In this document: one piece after another, positions 25,668 to 34,808 of the stretch
Position numbering within the stretch: the first letter of the stretch is position 1
How the letters are laid out: every line of letters starts with the position of its first letter
DNA from: Chloroflexota bacterium
GTDB lineage: Bacteria; Chloroflexota; UBA11872
Assembly (NCBI GenBank): GCA_022820025.1
Contig: JAJEGF010000038.1
Coordinates: 1 to 64,000 of the forward strand
Length of the DNA: 64,000 nucleotides
Reading direction: 5' to 3'
Translations under genes and position numbers: made by a program
Notes under the pieces: model-generated
Told to the model about the DNA's origin: nothing
Databases searched by the model: none
What the model saw: only the letters and a program-made list of their open reading frames with translations

Positions 25668-26294
25668 TTGCTGCGGGAGGGGTATCGCCTGATCGCGGGG
25701 GTCGACGAAGCCGGACGCGGCGCGTGGGCGGGCCCGCTGACCGCGGCGGCCGTCATCCTGCCGCCCGTTGCCTATGCCGACCCCCGGCTGTTCGCCGGTG
25801 TTGCCGACTCCAAGCAGCTGACGCCCCGCGTCCGCGAGCGCCTGGCCCGCCTGATCCACGCCCGCGCCGCCGCCGTCGGCGTGGCGCACGCCTCTCCGCG
25901 TGAAATCGACGAGTCCGGTATCGCCGCCGCCGGGCGCCTGACCATGCACCGCGCCCTCGGACGCCTCGGGCTCGACCCCGACCACGTGATTGTGGACGCC
26001 TTTCCGCTGGACCCCGCCAGCCGCTTCGCCGACAGTCAGACGGCGGTTATCCGCGCCGACGCCACCTGCCTGGCCGTTGCGGCGGCCTCGATCTGCGCCA
26101 AGGTCGCCCGCGACCGCCTGATGCGCCAACTCGGCCGCCGCTTCCCGGACTACGCATTTGAACGCAACAAGGGCTACGGCACCGCCCGGCATCGCAGCGC
26201 CCTGCGGTCGCTCGGCCCCATCGCCCTCCATCGACAGAGCTTCGCCCCGGTGCGAGAGGCCCATGCCGCGCATTCCCTGGCCCTGGCGGTCTAG
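25668..26294 (+). CDS. rnhB: ribonuclease HII
   Basis: RNase HII removes single ribonucleotides and RNA from RNA-DNA hybrids. The acidic catalytic residues are in AGVDEAGRGAWAGPL (Asp-Glu), in VIVDAFPLD, and near ASICAKVARDRLM. VADSKQLTPRVRE and NKGYGTARH are further family motifs. The 208-residue chain starts at TTG, 70 bases after rplS. The next gene overlaps its 3' end. Confidence 0.95.
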   Translation: MLREGYRLIAGVDEAGRGAWAGPLTAAAVILPPVAYADPRLFAGVADSKQLTPRVRERLARLIHARAAAVGVAHASPREIDESGIAAAGRLTMHRALGRLGLDPDHVIVDAFPLDPASRFADSQTAVIRADATCLAVAAASICAKVARDRLMRQLGRRFPDYAFERNKGYGTARHRSALRSLGPIALHRQSFAPVREAHAAHSLALAV

Positions 26295-26667
26295 GCGCCG
26301 TGCACCCACCGAGCGGGCCGACCTGGGCCGTTGGGGCGAGGACATTGCCGCGCGCGAACTCAAACGGCGCAAGTACAAGATCGTCGCCCGAAACGTCCGC
26401 GTCGGTCGCGGCGAACTCGATATCGTCGCCACGAACCGCGACGAAACCGTGTTCGTGGAGGTCAAGACGCGCCGCGATCAGGCCTTTGGCGGAGCTCGCG
26501 CCGCCCTCACGTACACCAAGGCTCGCCAACTGGAGCGCCTCGCCCAGACCTATTTGCGCCAGCACGGCGACCGGTCCGGCGCGTACCGTATCGATGTCGT
26601 CGCCATTGATGTTGAATCGTCCGGCGACTACTCCGTGGACGTCATCCCGAATGCCGTACAGCTCTGA
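26263..26667 (+). CDS. UPF0102 (YraN) family endonuclease-like protein
   Basis: The 134-residue protein has the restriction-endonuclease-like fold of YraN: LGRWGEDIAARELKRRKYKI, then RVGRGELDIVATNRDETVFV and EVKTRR, giving the E...D-x-EVK nuclease-type core. The start at 26263 overlaps rnhB by 32 bases; the longer frame is not needed. The rnhB-yraN pairing is common in bacteria and suggests a nucleic-acid processing role, but no activity is firmly assigned to the family. Confidence 0.88.
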   Translation: MPRIPWPWRSRRRAPTERADLGRWGEDIAARELKRRKYKIVARNVRVGRGELDIVATNRDETVFVEVKTRRDQAFGGARAALTYTKARQLERLAQTYLRQHGDRSGAYRIDVVAIDVESSGDYSVDVIPNAVQL

Positions 26668-26712
26668 CTCCCTGACATGGCCGCCCCCGAAATCGAGGGA
26701 CTTGGTCGCCAC

Positions 26713-28308
26713 ATGACCAATCCGACGCGAACCGTGGCGCCAGGCGACAATCGTCCATTCGGGCGCTGGCTGCGGCGCGCGGCCCTCGCCGCGGTGCTGG
26801 CGCTCCTGACCATCGCGACCGTCGTGACGGTCGCCGCCGATACCGGCGACTATCCGGTCGACGGCGGCCGCGTCTTCACCCAGGCCGCCGAAACCGAGGT
26901 CCCCGACGCCGGCTTCGCCGTCACCGACGCCGGCGGAATCCCCTTCTGGACCGAGTTCCAGCGCCTCGGCGGCGTACAGGCGCTGGGCTTCCCGCTTTCG
27001 CATCGATTCGAGTGGGACGGATTCACCGTCCAGGTGTTCCAGAAAGTCGTGCTGCAATGGCGCCCCGAAAACCGCACCTTCATGTTCGTCAACGTCTTCG
27101 ACCGGCTCAATCTCGAGGGCTACGACGACACCCTGGAAGATCTGCTGGTCCCCCCATGGGAGCACTTCGAGGAAACAGGCTTCATCTGGGACCAGATCAT
27201 CGCGAGCCGGCAGGCGCTGCTGGACGCCAACCCGGCGCTGCGCGATGCCTACTTCGCCGTCGACGACCCGCTGCGCTGGTACGGACTTCCCACCTCGCGG
27301 ATCGTCACCTACGAACACGTCCACAGCATCAGGTTGCAGCGCGCGGTCTTGCACTATTGGCTGGTCGACCTGCCCTGGGCCTCGGCCGGCGAGGTCACGG
27401 TCGCCAACGGCGGCGACCTGTCACGCGGCGCCAACATCTTTCCGGCCGACGTCCTGCATCCACTGGTTTTCCGGCAAACTGCCGGACCATCGCCGCAGGC
27501 GACGCCCGAGCCAACGGCCGCCCCACCCCCGCTGCCCGACTTGTACGGTCCCGTCACTGCCCTGCGGGCCGCCCTCGGGCTGCCATCCCTGATCGAGAGT
27601 CCGGAACTCATGCAGGCGGCCCAGGGTCACGCCGACTACTTCATCGCCCACCTGGACGACCCCAACTCCGGCGGCCTGCATACGCAGGTGTTCGGCTATG
27701 CCGGCTTCACGGGCCGCACCATCGGCGACCGCGCCCGCGCCGCCCGGTATCCGCTGGGCTGGGTTGACGAGGTGTTTGCCTTCTTCAATCCCGCCGACAC
27801 GGTGGCCTGGGCCCTCGAAACCGTCTGGCACCGCTACATGTTCATTCACCCGTCGGCCGTTCACGTCGGCTACGGGACCGCGACGGCTGGCGACACCACG
27901 GTGACCGTGTTCAACGTGGGCCTGTCGCCGCGGCACACCGCCGACGCCCCGCTGCCGGCCGTGGTTCCGCCTAACGGAGCAACCGACGTGCCGCTCAGTT
28001 GGGCCGGCTGGGAATCGCCCAACCCCGCCCCCGGCGCGCTCCGCCCCTTCGGACCGCCCGTCTCCCTGCAGTTCGGCTTGGACGACGAGGTGACCTGGGG
28101 CGACGCCGACCTGTACGGCCCCGGCGATTCGCTTGTCACCACCGCCCGCACCACCAGCGAATGGCGGCGCGCCCTGTCCCTGGTCCCCCACGATCCGCTG
28201 ACCCCGGCCACCACCTACACCGTCCGCGTCACCGGCACCCGCAACGGCGAAGCCTTCGCCGTCGAATCCAGCTTTACCACCCGCCAGACCGGGCCGCCGC
28301 TACGATGA
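26713..28308 (+). CDS. secreted CAP (SCP/PR-1) domain protein with LGFP-like N-terminal module
   Basis: About 531 residues with a signal peptide (LRRAALAAVLALLTIATVV). The first module contains GGVQALGFPLSHRF and QVFQKVVLQW, resembling LGFP-type cell-wall repeats. A Pro/Thr linker follows, then a CAP domain (LRAALGLPSLIESPELMQAA, AVHVGYGTA) at about residues 275-420. The end is a beta-sandwich with LTPATTYTVRVTG, like Big/fibronectin modules. It is probably an extracellular cell-wall-associated protein. An in-frame ATG at 26677 would add 12 residues; neither start has a strong ribosome binding site. Confidence 0.8.
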   Translation: MTNPTRTVAPGDNRPFGRWLRRAALAAVLALLTIATVVTVAADTGDYPVDGGRVFTQAAETEVPDAGFAVTDAGGIPFWTEFQRLGGVQALGFPLSHRFEWDGFTVQVFQKVVLQWRPENRTFMFVNVFDRLNLEGYDDTLEDLLVPPWEHFEETGFIWDQIIASRQALLDANPALRDAYFAVDDPLRWYGLPTSRIVTYEHVHSIRLQRAVLHYWLVDLPWASAGEVTVANGGDLSRGANIFPADVLHPLVFRQTAGPSPQATPEPTAAPPPLPDLYGPVTALRAALGLPSLIESPELMQAAQGHADYFIAHLDDPNSGGLHTQVFGYAGFTGRTIGDRARAARYPLGWVDEVFAFFNPADTVAWALETVWHRYMFIHPSAVHVGYGTATAGDTTVTVFNVGLSPRHTADAPLPAVVPPNGATDVPLSWAGWESPNPAPGALRPFGPPVSLQFGLDDEVTWGDADLYGPGDSLVTTARTTSEWRRALSLVPHDPLTPATTYTVRVTGTRNGEAFAVESSFTTRQTGPPLR

Positions 28309-28339
28309 CGCCAGTTCACCGTCAGCTGGAAAACCCGCG

Positions 28340-28951
28340 ATGCACCTGATCTCCGAGCTTGGCCACTGGGTGCTGGCCTGGGGCGACTCGCCCTGGGGCG
28401 GCCTGGCGCTGTTCGTCCTGGCCTTTTGGGAGTCCAGCTTCTTCCCTATCCCGCCGGACGGCCTGATGATCGCGCTGGCCGCCGGGAACCTCCCGTTCGC
28501 CCTGGGTTTCTCGGCCATCGCAACCGTCGGCTCCTTGCTCGGCGCCATGCTCGGCTACTGGATCGGCCTGCGCGGCGGCCGTCCCCTGCTGGACCGGCTG
28601 TTCGCCGAGCAGCGCGTGCTCTACGTCGAGCGCCAGTACCAGCGCCGCGACGTCTGGGCCGTCACCATCGCGGCCTTCACTCCCATCCCCTACAAGGTCT
28701 TCGCCATCGGCGCGGGCGCCTTCCGGCTCAACTTTCGACGCTTCATGCTCGCCTCGCTGGTCGGACGTGGCGGGCGCTTCTTCCTGGTCGGAATCCTAAT
28801 GACGATTTTCGGCACGCAGGTCGAAGCCGTCATCGACGAGTACTTCGACGTCCTGGCCATCGCCTTCGTCGTGCTCCTGGTCCTCGGCTTCGTCGTCATT
28901 CGCTTCGTCATGCGCCCGCGCGCCACGGCGGCCGACGCCTCGTCCGACTAG
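28340..28951 (+). CDS. DedA/YqaA-family membrane protein (VTT domain)
   Basis: The 203-residue integral membrane protein has the VTT/SNARE-associated features FWESSFFPIPPDGLMIALA (re-entrant proline loop), GYWIGLRGGRPLL and FTPIPYKVFAIGAGAF. The latter is the YqaA-type variant of the conserved FxR/TPxP region. About five hydrophobic segments are visible. Family members flip lipids such as undecaprenyl phosphate or phosphatidylethanolamine in other bacteria. The substrate here is unknown. Confidence 0.85.
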   Translation: MHLISELGHWVLAWGDSPWGGLALFVLAFWESSFFPIPPDGLMIALAAGNLPFALGFSAIATVGSLLGAMLGYWIGLRGGRPLLDRLFAEQRVLYVERQYQRRDVWAVTIAAFTPIPYKVFAIGAGAFRLNFRRFMLASLVGRGGRFFLVGILMTIFGTQVEAVIDEYFDVLAIAFVVLLVLGFVVIRFVMRPRATAADASSD

Positions 28952-28955
28952 CCCA

Positions 28956-29372
28956 ATGCCCGCGCCGAGCCGCTACGCCGTGGCGGCCGACGTGGTGATC
29001 GTCGCCGAAACGCCGGAACCTTCCGTCCTCCTCATCCGCCGCCGCAATCCCCCGCTCGGCTGGGCCATCCCCGGCGGTTTCGTCGACCCCGACGAGGACC
29101 TCATCGACGCCGCCCGCCGCGAACTCTTCGAGGAAACCGGCCTCGAACCTTCGGAACTCCAGCAACTCGCCACCTACGGCCACCCCGACCGCGACCCCCG
29201 CGGCCGCACAATCTCCGTCGTCTACGGCGCCCGCCTCCAGCACGCCGAACTCCCAGCCGCCGGCGACGACGCGGCCGACGCCCGCTGGTTCCCCCTCACC
29301 GCCCTCCCCACCACCCTCGCCTTCGACCACGCCACCATCCTGGCCCAGGTCATCCCGCAAATCACGGGCTGA
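28956..29372 (+). CDS. NUDIX hydrolase
   Basis: A 138-residue single-domain NUDIX protein. The box is GGFVDPDEDLIDAARRELFE continuing ETGLEP (residues 46-71), with the G-x5-E-x7-RExxEExG metal-binding core intact. FLIRRRNPP-like and WFPLTALP segments fit the family. It starts 4 bases after the DedA gene, so the two are probably co-transcribed. The substrate is unknown. Confidence 0.87.
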   Translation: MPAPSRYAVAADVVIVAETPEPSVLLIRRRNPPLGWAIPGGFVDPDEDLIDAARRELFEETGLEPSELQQLATYGHPDRDPRGRTISVVYGARLQHAELPAAGDDAADARWFPLTALPTTLAFDHATILAQVIPQITG

Positions 29373-29436
29373 ATTCCAGCCGGGCAGCTTTCCGGGTTGC
29401 CGATAGATGGCTTCGCGCCGTAGCGTGCCTAGTGTC

Positions 29437-30897
29437 ATGGCCTCTGTAACCGAGACACAAACCACCGCCCCCGCCGCCCTGCTGGCCGACCTGCGGCGAA
29501 TCGTCGGCGATGCCTGGGTCCTCTCCGACCCCGACGACCTGCTCCTCTACGAGTACGACGGCTCCGTGGACCGCGCCCTCCCCGACGCCGTCGTGTTCCC
29601 CGACACCACCGCCCAGGTCCAGGCCGTCGTCCAGTCGGCGCTGAAGCACGGCGTGCCGGTCGTGGCGCGCGGCGCCGGCACCGGCCTCAGCGGTGGGGCC
29701 ATCGCTCGCTGCGGCGGAGTCGTGGTCGCCACCTCCCGCATGAACCGCATCCTCGAAGTCGATACCCGCAACCGCCGCGCCGTCGTTGAACCGGGGGTCG
29801 TCAACGCCGACCTCAGCGCCCACACCCGCCGCTTTGGTTTTCACTACGCCCCCGACCCCTCCAGCCAGTACGCCTGCACGCTGGGCGGCAACATCGCCAC
29901 CAACGCCGGCGGCCCCCACACACTCCTCTACGGCGTCACCACCAACCATGTGCTGGGCATCGAGTTCGTCACCATGGACGGCCGCGTCGTCACCACCAGC
30001 GCCCTGCCCGACGGCCCCGGCTACGACCTCACCGGCCTCTTCTGCGGCAGCGAAGGCACCTTCGGCATCGTCACCCAGGCCGTCGTCCAACTCGTCCACA
30101 CCCCCGCCGGCGTGCGAACCCTGCTGGCCTCGTTCGACACGGTACCCGCCTGCAGCGCCGCCGTCTCCGGCATCGTCGCCGCCGGCATCGTCCCGGCCGC
30201 CGTGGAGATGATGGACCAGCTGGCCCTGGAAGCGGTGGCCGCCTTCATTCCCCGGGCCAACCTGCCGGTGGACGCCGCCGCCGTGCTGCTCCTGGACGTG
30301 GACGGCGTACCCGCCGAACTGAACGACCGCGAAGCCGAGATCCGCGACGTCCTCATCGCCAACGAAGCCCGCGACATCCGCGTCGCCCAGAACGACGCAG
30401 AACGCAACCTCTTCTGGCTCGGCCGCAAGAGCGCTTTCGGCGCCATGGGCCGCATCTCCCCCGACTACTACGTGCAGGACGGCGTGATCCCCCGCACCAC
30501 CATCGCCCATGTCCTGGACGAGATCCGGCGCATCAGCGAGACATTTGACCTGCCTATCGCCAACGTGTTCCACGCTGGCGACGGCAACCTGCACCCCCTC
30601 CTGCTATTCGACAACCGCGTACCCGGCGAGTTGGATCGCGTGCTCGACGCCGGCACCGCCATCCTGCAGGTCTGCGTGGACGTCGGCGGCATGCTCAGCG
30701 GCGAGCACGGCATAGGCATGGAAAAACAGGCCGCCATGCCGTTGGTCTACGGGCCGGACGACCTGGACGCCATGCGCCGAGTCCAGCAGGTCTTCGACCC
30801 GCACGCCCTCTTCAACCCCAACAAGATCCTTCCGGCCCCTGTCGGCTGCGCGGAGGTCAGCAACCTGCGGCGGTCGGCCTCGGAGACCTCCGCCTGA
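29437..30897 (+). CDS. FAD-linked oxidase, glycolate oxidase subunit GlcD-like
   Basis: About 486 residues of the FAD_binding_4 plus FAD-oxidase C architecture. FAD-binding motifs are RGAGTGLSGGAIARCGGVVV, CTLGGNIATNAGGPHTLLYG and GSEGTFGIVTQAVVQLV. The C-terminal domain has NVFHAGDGNLHPLLLFD and GEHGIGMEK. It should oxidise a 2-hydroxy acid such as glycolate or D-lactate. GlcE/GlcF-type partner subunits are absent nearby. The ATG at 29437 is favoured over 29407 by homology; no strong ribosome binding site distinguishes them. Confidence 0.9.
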   Translation: MASVTETQTTAPAALLADLRRIVGDAWVLSDPDDLLLYEYDGSVDRALPDAVVFPDTTAQVQAVVQSALKHGVPVVARGAGTGLSGGAIARCGGVVVATSRMNRILEVDTRNRRAVVEPGVVNADLSAHTRRFGFHYAPDPSSQYACTLGGNIATNAGGPHTLLYGVTTNHVLGIEFVTMDGRVVTTSALPDGPGYDLTGLFCGSEGTFGIVTQAVVQLVHTPAGVRTLLASFDTVPACSAAVSGIVAAGIVPAAVEMMDQLALEAVAAFIPRANLPVDAAAVLLLDVDGVPAELNDREAEIRDVLIANEARDIRVAQNDAERNLFWLGRKSAFGAMGRISPDYYVQDGVIPRTTIAHVLDEIRRISETFDLPIANVFHAGDGNLHPLLLFDNRVPGELDRVLDAGTAILQVCVDVGGMLSGEHGIGMEKQAAMPLVYGPDDLDAMRRVQQVFDPHALFNPNKILPAPVGCAEVSNLRRSASETSA

Positions 30898-30944
30898 CCC
30901 AGGCCTGGCCTCCCGCACGTCGCCTCCTCGGCTCTGCCGAAGGC

Positions 30945-31580
30945 GTGGGAGTCGTGGTCGCGGCCGTCTTCGTCCTGGCGACGCTGCTGCTGGCCGCCCT
31001 GTGGACCGTGGAAGTCGGTACCGGCCAGGAACTGGATCCGAACTTCGAACTCGGCCCCCTGGGACCGGACCGCGTAGTTGTCCAGGAAGTCACCGTGCGG
31101 AACCCCGACATGATCGGCCTGCAAATCGCGGCGCGAGCCGAGGGCGCCGTGCAACCGTTGACCGTGCGGGCCGACCTCCTCGCGGCGGAGACGCTGATCG
31201 CCACCCGCACGCTTCGGGTATTCCCCTCCACGACGCTCCAACTCCAACGCCTGGCTTTCGACCGCCCCGCGCCCGTCGGGACCGTGGCCGTGCGGTTGCA
31301 GGTCGAATCCGGACAGTCTGGTGGCGTCGTCTACGGCGCCACGCGCGATGACCAACAGCCGGGTGGCGTCATGCGCCTGGACGGGCAGGTGGAATTCGCC
31401 GACCAGGACCTCGCCCTGCGGGTGCTCCACCGCCGCTCGCTCTGGACGCACGTCGAAGCCCTTGCTGGCGACCTGCGCGCCGCCCGCACCGTCGCCGTGC
31501 TCACCCTGGCGGCCATGGCGGCCGGCCTCGGCCTGATCGCCACCGCCACCACGCGCGCGCTTCGCCCAAGCCGGCCATGA
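30945..31580 (+). CDS. membrane protein of unknown function
   Basis: A 211-residue protein with one hydrophobic helix at each end (VVVAAVFVLATLLLAALW and VAVLTLAAMAAGLGLIAT). The extracytoplasmic middle of about 150 residues is predicted to be beta-rich (VVVQEVTVRNPDMIGLQIAA). I do not recognise the family. It starts with GTG. Its stop overlaps the start of the nucleotidyltransferase (ATGA), so the two are translationally coupled. Confidence 0.6.
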   Translation: MGVVVAAVFVLATLLLAALWTVEVGTGQELDPNFELGPLGPDRVVVQEVTVRNPDMIGLQIAARAEGAVQPLTVRADLLAAETLIATRTLRVFPSTTLQLQRLAFDRPAPVGTVAVRLQVESGQSGGVVYGATRDDQQPGGVMRLDGQVEFADQDLALRVLHRRSLWTHVEALAGDLRAARTVAVLTLAAMAAGLGLIATATTRALRPSRP

Positions 31581-32218
31581 GCGCCCCGCCGCCCCGCCTG
31601 GCCGCCATCCTGCTCGCCGCCGGCCAGTCCACCCGCATGGGCCAGCCCAAGGCCCTGCTGCCCTGGGGCAGCCTTCCCCTGGTGCGACACCAGGCGGACC
31701 TGCTGACGGCCCACCCGGCCATCGATCGACTTCTTGTGGTCGTCGGAAGCCTCCAGGACGAAGTGAGCGACGCGCTGAGCGACACCCCTGCTCGCGTCAT
31801 CGTCAATCCCCGATTCCGCGAAGGCCGCGCAACCTCCCTCGCCGCCGGCGCTCGCGCTCTACAGGGCGCCCCAACCAGCGTTCTCGTGGCCAACGTCGAC
31901 CAACCGCTAGATGCCAATCTTCTCGATCCCCTGGTCGCCGCCTGGCGCACCGATCCCAGTGCCCTCTGGCGGCCCAGCTACGAAGGCCGCGGCGGCCACC
32001 CCCTCATCGTCCCGGCCGATGTCGCCCCCGAACTCGCCCACGTCACCGAGACCACCCGGGGCCTCCGCGCCGTCGTCACCCGCCACCGCCCTCGCCTGCG
32101 CTCCGTCCCCGTGGACTCCCGGCTCGCCGTCCTCAACCTCAACACCCCCGCCGACTACGCCGCCGCCCAGCCCGCCAGCGACCCCGCCCCATCGCCTAAA
32201 CTGTCGGCGGGCCCATAG
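31577..32218 (+). CDS. MobA/MocA-like NTP transferase family protein
   Basis: The 213-residue nucleotidyltransferase has LAAILLAAGQSTRMGQPKALL at its start, the G-x-x-x-R-MGxxK nucleotide-binding loop, and SVLVANVDQPLDANLL with the metal-binding Asp. This type makes molybdenum-cofactor dinucleotides (MocA/MobA) or sugar/polyol nucleotides. No molybdoenzyme is nearby, so the acceptor is open. The stop codon TAG (32216-32218) lies inside the tRNA-Ala gene. Confidence 0.82.
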   Translation: MSAPPPRLAAILLAAGQSTRMGQPKALLPWGSLPLVRHQADLLTAHPAIDRLLVVVGSLQDEVSDALSDTPARVIVNPRFREGRATSLAAGARALQGAPTSVLVANVDQPLDANLLDPLVAAWRTDPSALWRPSYEGRGGHPLIVPADVAPELAHVTETTRGLRAVVTRHRPRLRSVPVDSRLAVLNLNTPADYAAAQPASDPAPSPKLSAGP

Positions 32219-32281
32219 CTCAGCTGGAAGAGCGCCTCAATGGCATTGAGGAGGTCGTCGGTTCGAATCCGATTGGGTCCA
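32209..32281 (+). tRNA. tRNA-Ala (anticodon GGC)
   Basis: A full cloverleaf: the acceptor GGGCCCA pairs with TGGGTCC, the D arm is GCTC/GAGC, the anticodon stem CCTCA/TGAGG has the loop ATGGCAT, and the T arm carries GGTTCGAATCC. The anticodon GGC reads GCC. CCA is not encoded. The first 10 bases overlap the end of the upstream coding sequence. Confidence 0.96.
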
Positions 32282-32426
32282 CCGACCACCGGCGCCGCTG
32301 GCTCAGCCCCGCGCGAGCACTAACGAACACGGGACCTCCGTTCACCTTCGGGTCGGCAGCACGCCCCCTTCCGACAATGCGCGCGGGCCGACCAGGCAAG
32401 CCACGAGAGACAGGTAGGACACGACG

Positions 32427-32813
32427 ATGCGCGTTATGGTCCTGATCAAGGCAACTGAGGACAGCGAAGCTGGCGTCATGCCCTCCACGGAACTCATCCA
32501 GGCCATGGCCGCCTATAACCAGGAAGTACTCGACGCCGGCATCTTGCTCGACGGCGACGGCCTCAAACCGACGTCCCAGGGCAAGCGCGTGGCCTTTGAA
32601 GGCGACAGCCGCACCGTCATGGACGGTCCCTTCGACCCAACTAGCGAGTTGGTCGCCGGCTTCTGGCTCTGGCAGGTCAAGGACATGGACCAGGCCATCG
32701 AATGGGTCAAGCGCTGCCCCAACCCCATGTCCGGCCCCAGCGAAGTCGAAGTCCGCCCGCTCTACGAACCCGACGACTTCGCCGAGGCCATGGCCCGAGA
32801 GGCCGGCGGCTAG
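32427..32813 (+). CDS. YCII-related (DGPF) family protein
   Basis: A 128-residue ferredoxin-like-fold protein with MRVMVLIKATEDSEAG at the start and the family hallmark VMDGPFDPTSELVAGFWLWQ, then QAIEWVKRCPNP. These proteins often occur near sigma factors or as stand-alone small enzymes; activity is undefined for most. It has ACGACG directly before ATG and a GAGACAGG stretch upstream as ribosome binding site. It converges with the MarR gene. Confidence 0.85.
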   Translation: MRVMVLIKATEDSEAGVMPSTELIQAMAAYNQEVLDAGILLDGDGLKPTSQGKRVAFEGDSRTVMDGPFDPTSELVAGFWLWQVKDMDQAIEWVKRCPNPMSGPSEVEVRPLYEPDDFAEAMAREAGG

Positions 32814-32879
32814 GAGCACCACCTCCGCGACAAGGCACCGGTCGGTAACGCCTCGTCCGTCCCCGTCGCGGCGTGCCGG

Positions 32880-33344
32880 CTAGCTATCCCCGTCGTACAC
32901 CGCGGCCTGTGCGCTTTCCAGCATTCGCTGAATCGTCCGCATCATGGCTTCCTGCTCATGCTTGGTAATGCCGGCCAGAAACTTTGCGTTATTGGCCTGG
33001 ACTCGCTGGGCCAGTTCCGGCACCAAGCGGTTCCCCGCGTCGGTCAGGGACAGTCGCACGAGACGTCGGTCCCGCGTGCTGCGACTTCGATGAACAAGGC
33101 CCACCCGCACCAGCCTGTCGACGTGTCGGCTGATGGATGCGGAGTCGAGAGGGATAACGCGCGACAGGCTCGTCAGCGTGTCCGCCTCCCCTTCATGGCA
33201 CGCATCGAGGATCGCCCACTGCGCGGACGAGATATTGAACGAGGCCAACTCCCGGTCAAGCCCGGTTCGCATCGCGGAGGCCAGAGTGCCCACCAGGTAT
33301 CCAAGCTCCCGCTGGATGTCGGGGTGCCTTGATCTGGACCGCAT
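32880..33344 (-). CDS. MarR-family transcriptional regulator
   Basis: About 154 residues of a winged-helix dimer. The recognition region includes LSRVIPLDSASISRHVDRLV followed by RVGLVHRSRSTRDRRLVRLS, the MarR wing with its DxR motif. Of the ATGs at 33353 and 33344, the latter has GGGGAAG at a usable distance. It is transcribed away from the ATPase pair; the spacer between them holds a palindromic site that could be its operator. The ligand is unknown. Confidence 0.9.
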   Translation of the reverse strand: MRSRSRHPDIQRELGYLVGTLASAMRTGLDRELASFNISSAQWAILDACHEGEADTLTSLSRVIPLDSASISRHVDRLVRVGLVHRSRSTRDRRLVRLSLTDAGNRLVPELAQRVQANNAKFLAGITKHEQEAMMRTIQRMLESAQAAVYDGDS

Positions 33345-33483
33345 GGCCCGCATCTTCCCCAACAGAAGATCGCTTGGCAGATCAATGATTGCAGCCGGGA
33401 TTTTTCACCTACCGGCCCGTTGGCCCCGGCCCGTCGAATCGCGCGGCCGCTCCTAAAGCCTTCCCCAGCCGCGCCGCCACATT

Positions 33484-33518
33484 TGCCAACAATCCTGTTG
33501 CCAACAAGGTTGTTGGCA
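33484..33518 (+). promoter_or_regulatory. three-half-site operator upstream of the ATPase pair
   Basis: TGCCAACAA occurs at 33484-33492 and again at 33499-33507. Its exact inverse, TTGTTGGCA, follows at 33510-33518, making the perfect palindrome TGCCAACAAGGTTGTTGGCA. The direct repeats are 15 bases apart. The site ends 15 bases before the ATPase ATG, so a bound dimer would block initiation there. The divergent MarR protein is the nearest candidate ligand. Confidence 0.7.
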
Positions 33519-33533
33519 TGCTACGGTCGGCCC

Positions 33534-34793
33534 ATGACCACTCAACTCAGAAAAGCTGGCGCCAACTGGGTCGACGGCGACCGCTTCTTCGACCGCAAGG
33601 CTGAACTCGAGGACCTACGGGAGCGCGTCCAAAACGGAACCCACACCCTCCTGACCGCGCAACGCCGCATGGGTAAGACCAGCCTGGTGCGCGAATTCCT
33701 GCGCCAATTGGAGGACGAAGGGCACTACACCACCGTCTTCGTCGATCTCGAAGCCGCGAACGACCCGTCCGACGCAGTCGCCGAGATTGCTATTCGGGCG
33801 AGACCGGTACAGCGAGCATGGAATCGCATCCTGTCCGGCTTCGCCAATCGTCTGGCGGATGTTCGTGATCGCATCGACGAGATTGGCGTTTCCGAACTGA
33901 AGATCAAGCTGCGCGCCGGCATCGACTCCGGAAACTGGCAACGGCAGGGCGATCAGGTATTCGCCGCGCTGGCGGCGAGCGACAAGCCGGTCGTATTGGC
34001 AATTGACGAACTTCCCATTCTGGTCAACCGTCTCCTGAAGGGTTCTGACTACCGCGTGACCCCGAAGCGGACGGCCGCAACGGACGAGTTTCTCGCCTGG
34101 CTCCGGAAGAATGCCCAGGACCATCGCGGGGCGGTGATTCTGGTCCTCTCTGGCAGCGTCGGCCTCGAACCCATACTTCGCCAAGCCGGACTCAGCGCCC
34201 ACGCCAACATCTACCCGTCCCTTGAATTGCACCCCTGGAGCCACGACACGTCAAGCCAATGCCTCGCCGCCCTGGCGCAGACCTACGACCTGGATCTTCG
34301 GGAAGAAGCGCGAGCAGAGATTTGCCGACGACTGCGATGCTGCGTCCCGCACCACGTCCAGCAGTTCTTCGACTACCTGCATCAACACCTCCGCCGGATG
34401 GACAGGAACGCAGCGACGACGGACGACATCCGGCAGGTATACGAACGCGACTTCCTGGGAGTTCGCGGACAGGTCGACCTGGAGCACTACGAGGGCCGGC
34501 TGCGCTTAGTTCTTGGGGACGACGGCTACACCACGGCGCTCGCTCTGCTCACCGAAGCCGCCGTCAATGAAGGCCACCTGACTGACAGCGCGATCCGGCG
34601 CTACCACGATGCGCTTGCGTCATCGGGCGCCGGCAACGCAGTGCCCATTGAAGTCGTGCTCTACTCGCTGGAACACGACGGTTATCTCGAAGTCCGGCCC
34701 GACGGGTACAGATTCGTTTCAAGGCTCCTTGAGGACTGGTGGCGTGCGCGACACGGCCGATTCTTCACTCCCATCGGGGATCGCCCCATATAG
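33534..34793 (+). CDS. AAA/archaeal-type ATPase with winged-helix C terminus
   Basis: The 419-residue ATPase has Walker A TAQRRMGKTSLVREFL (about residue 40) and Walker B PVVLAIDELPIL (about residue 150). Helical and winged-helix-like parts follow (YDLDLREEARAEICRRLRC to the end). The fold resembles the MNS/ATPase_2 clade of STAND-like NTPases. The ATG is the first after the palindromic operator. The second ATPase follows 15 bases later, so they form one operon. Its role is unknown; such ATPases occur in defence, toxin or signalling islands. Confidence 0.8.
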   Translation: MTTQLRKAGANWVDGDRFFDRKAELEDLRERVQNGTHTLLTAQRRMGKTSLVREFLRQLEDEGHYTTVFVDLEAANDPSDAVAEIAIRARPVQRAWNRILSGFANRLADVRDRIDEIGVSELKIKLRAGIDSGNWQRQGDQVFAALAASDKPVVLAIDELPILVNRLLKGSDYRVTPKRTAATDEFLAWLRKNAQDHRGAVILVLSGSVGLEPILRQAGLSAHANIYPSLELHPWSHDTSSQCLAALAQTYDLDLREEARAEICRRLRCCVPHHVQQFFDYLHQHLRRMDRNAATTDDIRQVYERDFLGVRGQVDLEHYEGRLRLVLGDDGYTTALALLTEAAVNEGHLTDSAIRRYHDALASSGAGNAVPIEVVLYSLEHDGYLEVRPDGYRFVSRLLEDWWRARHGRFFTPIGDRPI

Positions 34794-34808
34794 AAGGAAT
34801 TAGCTGCA

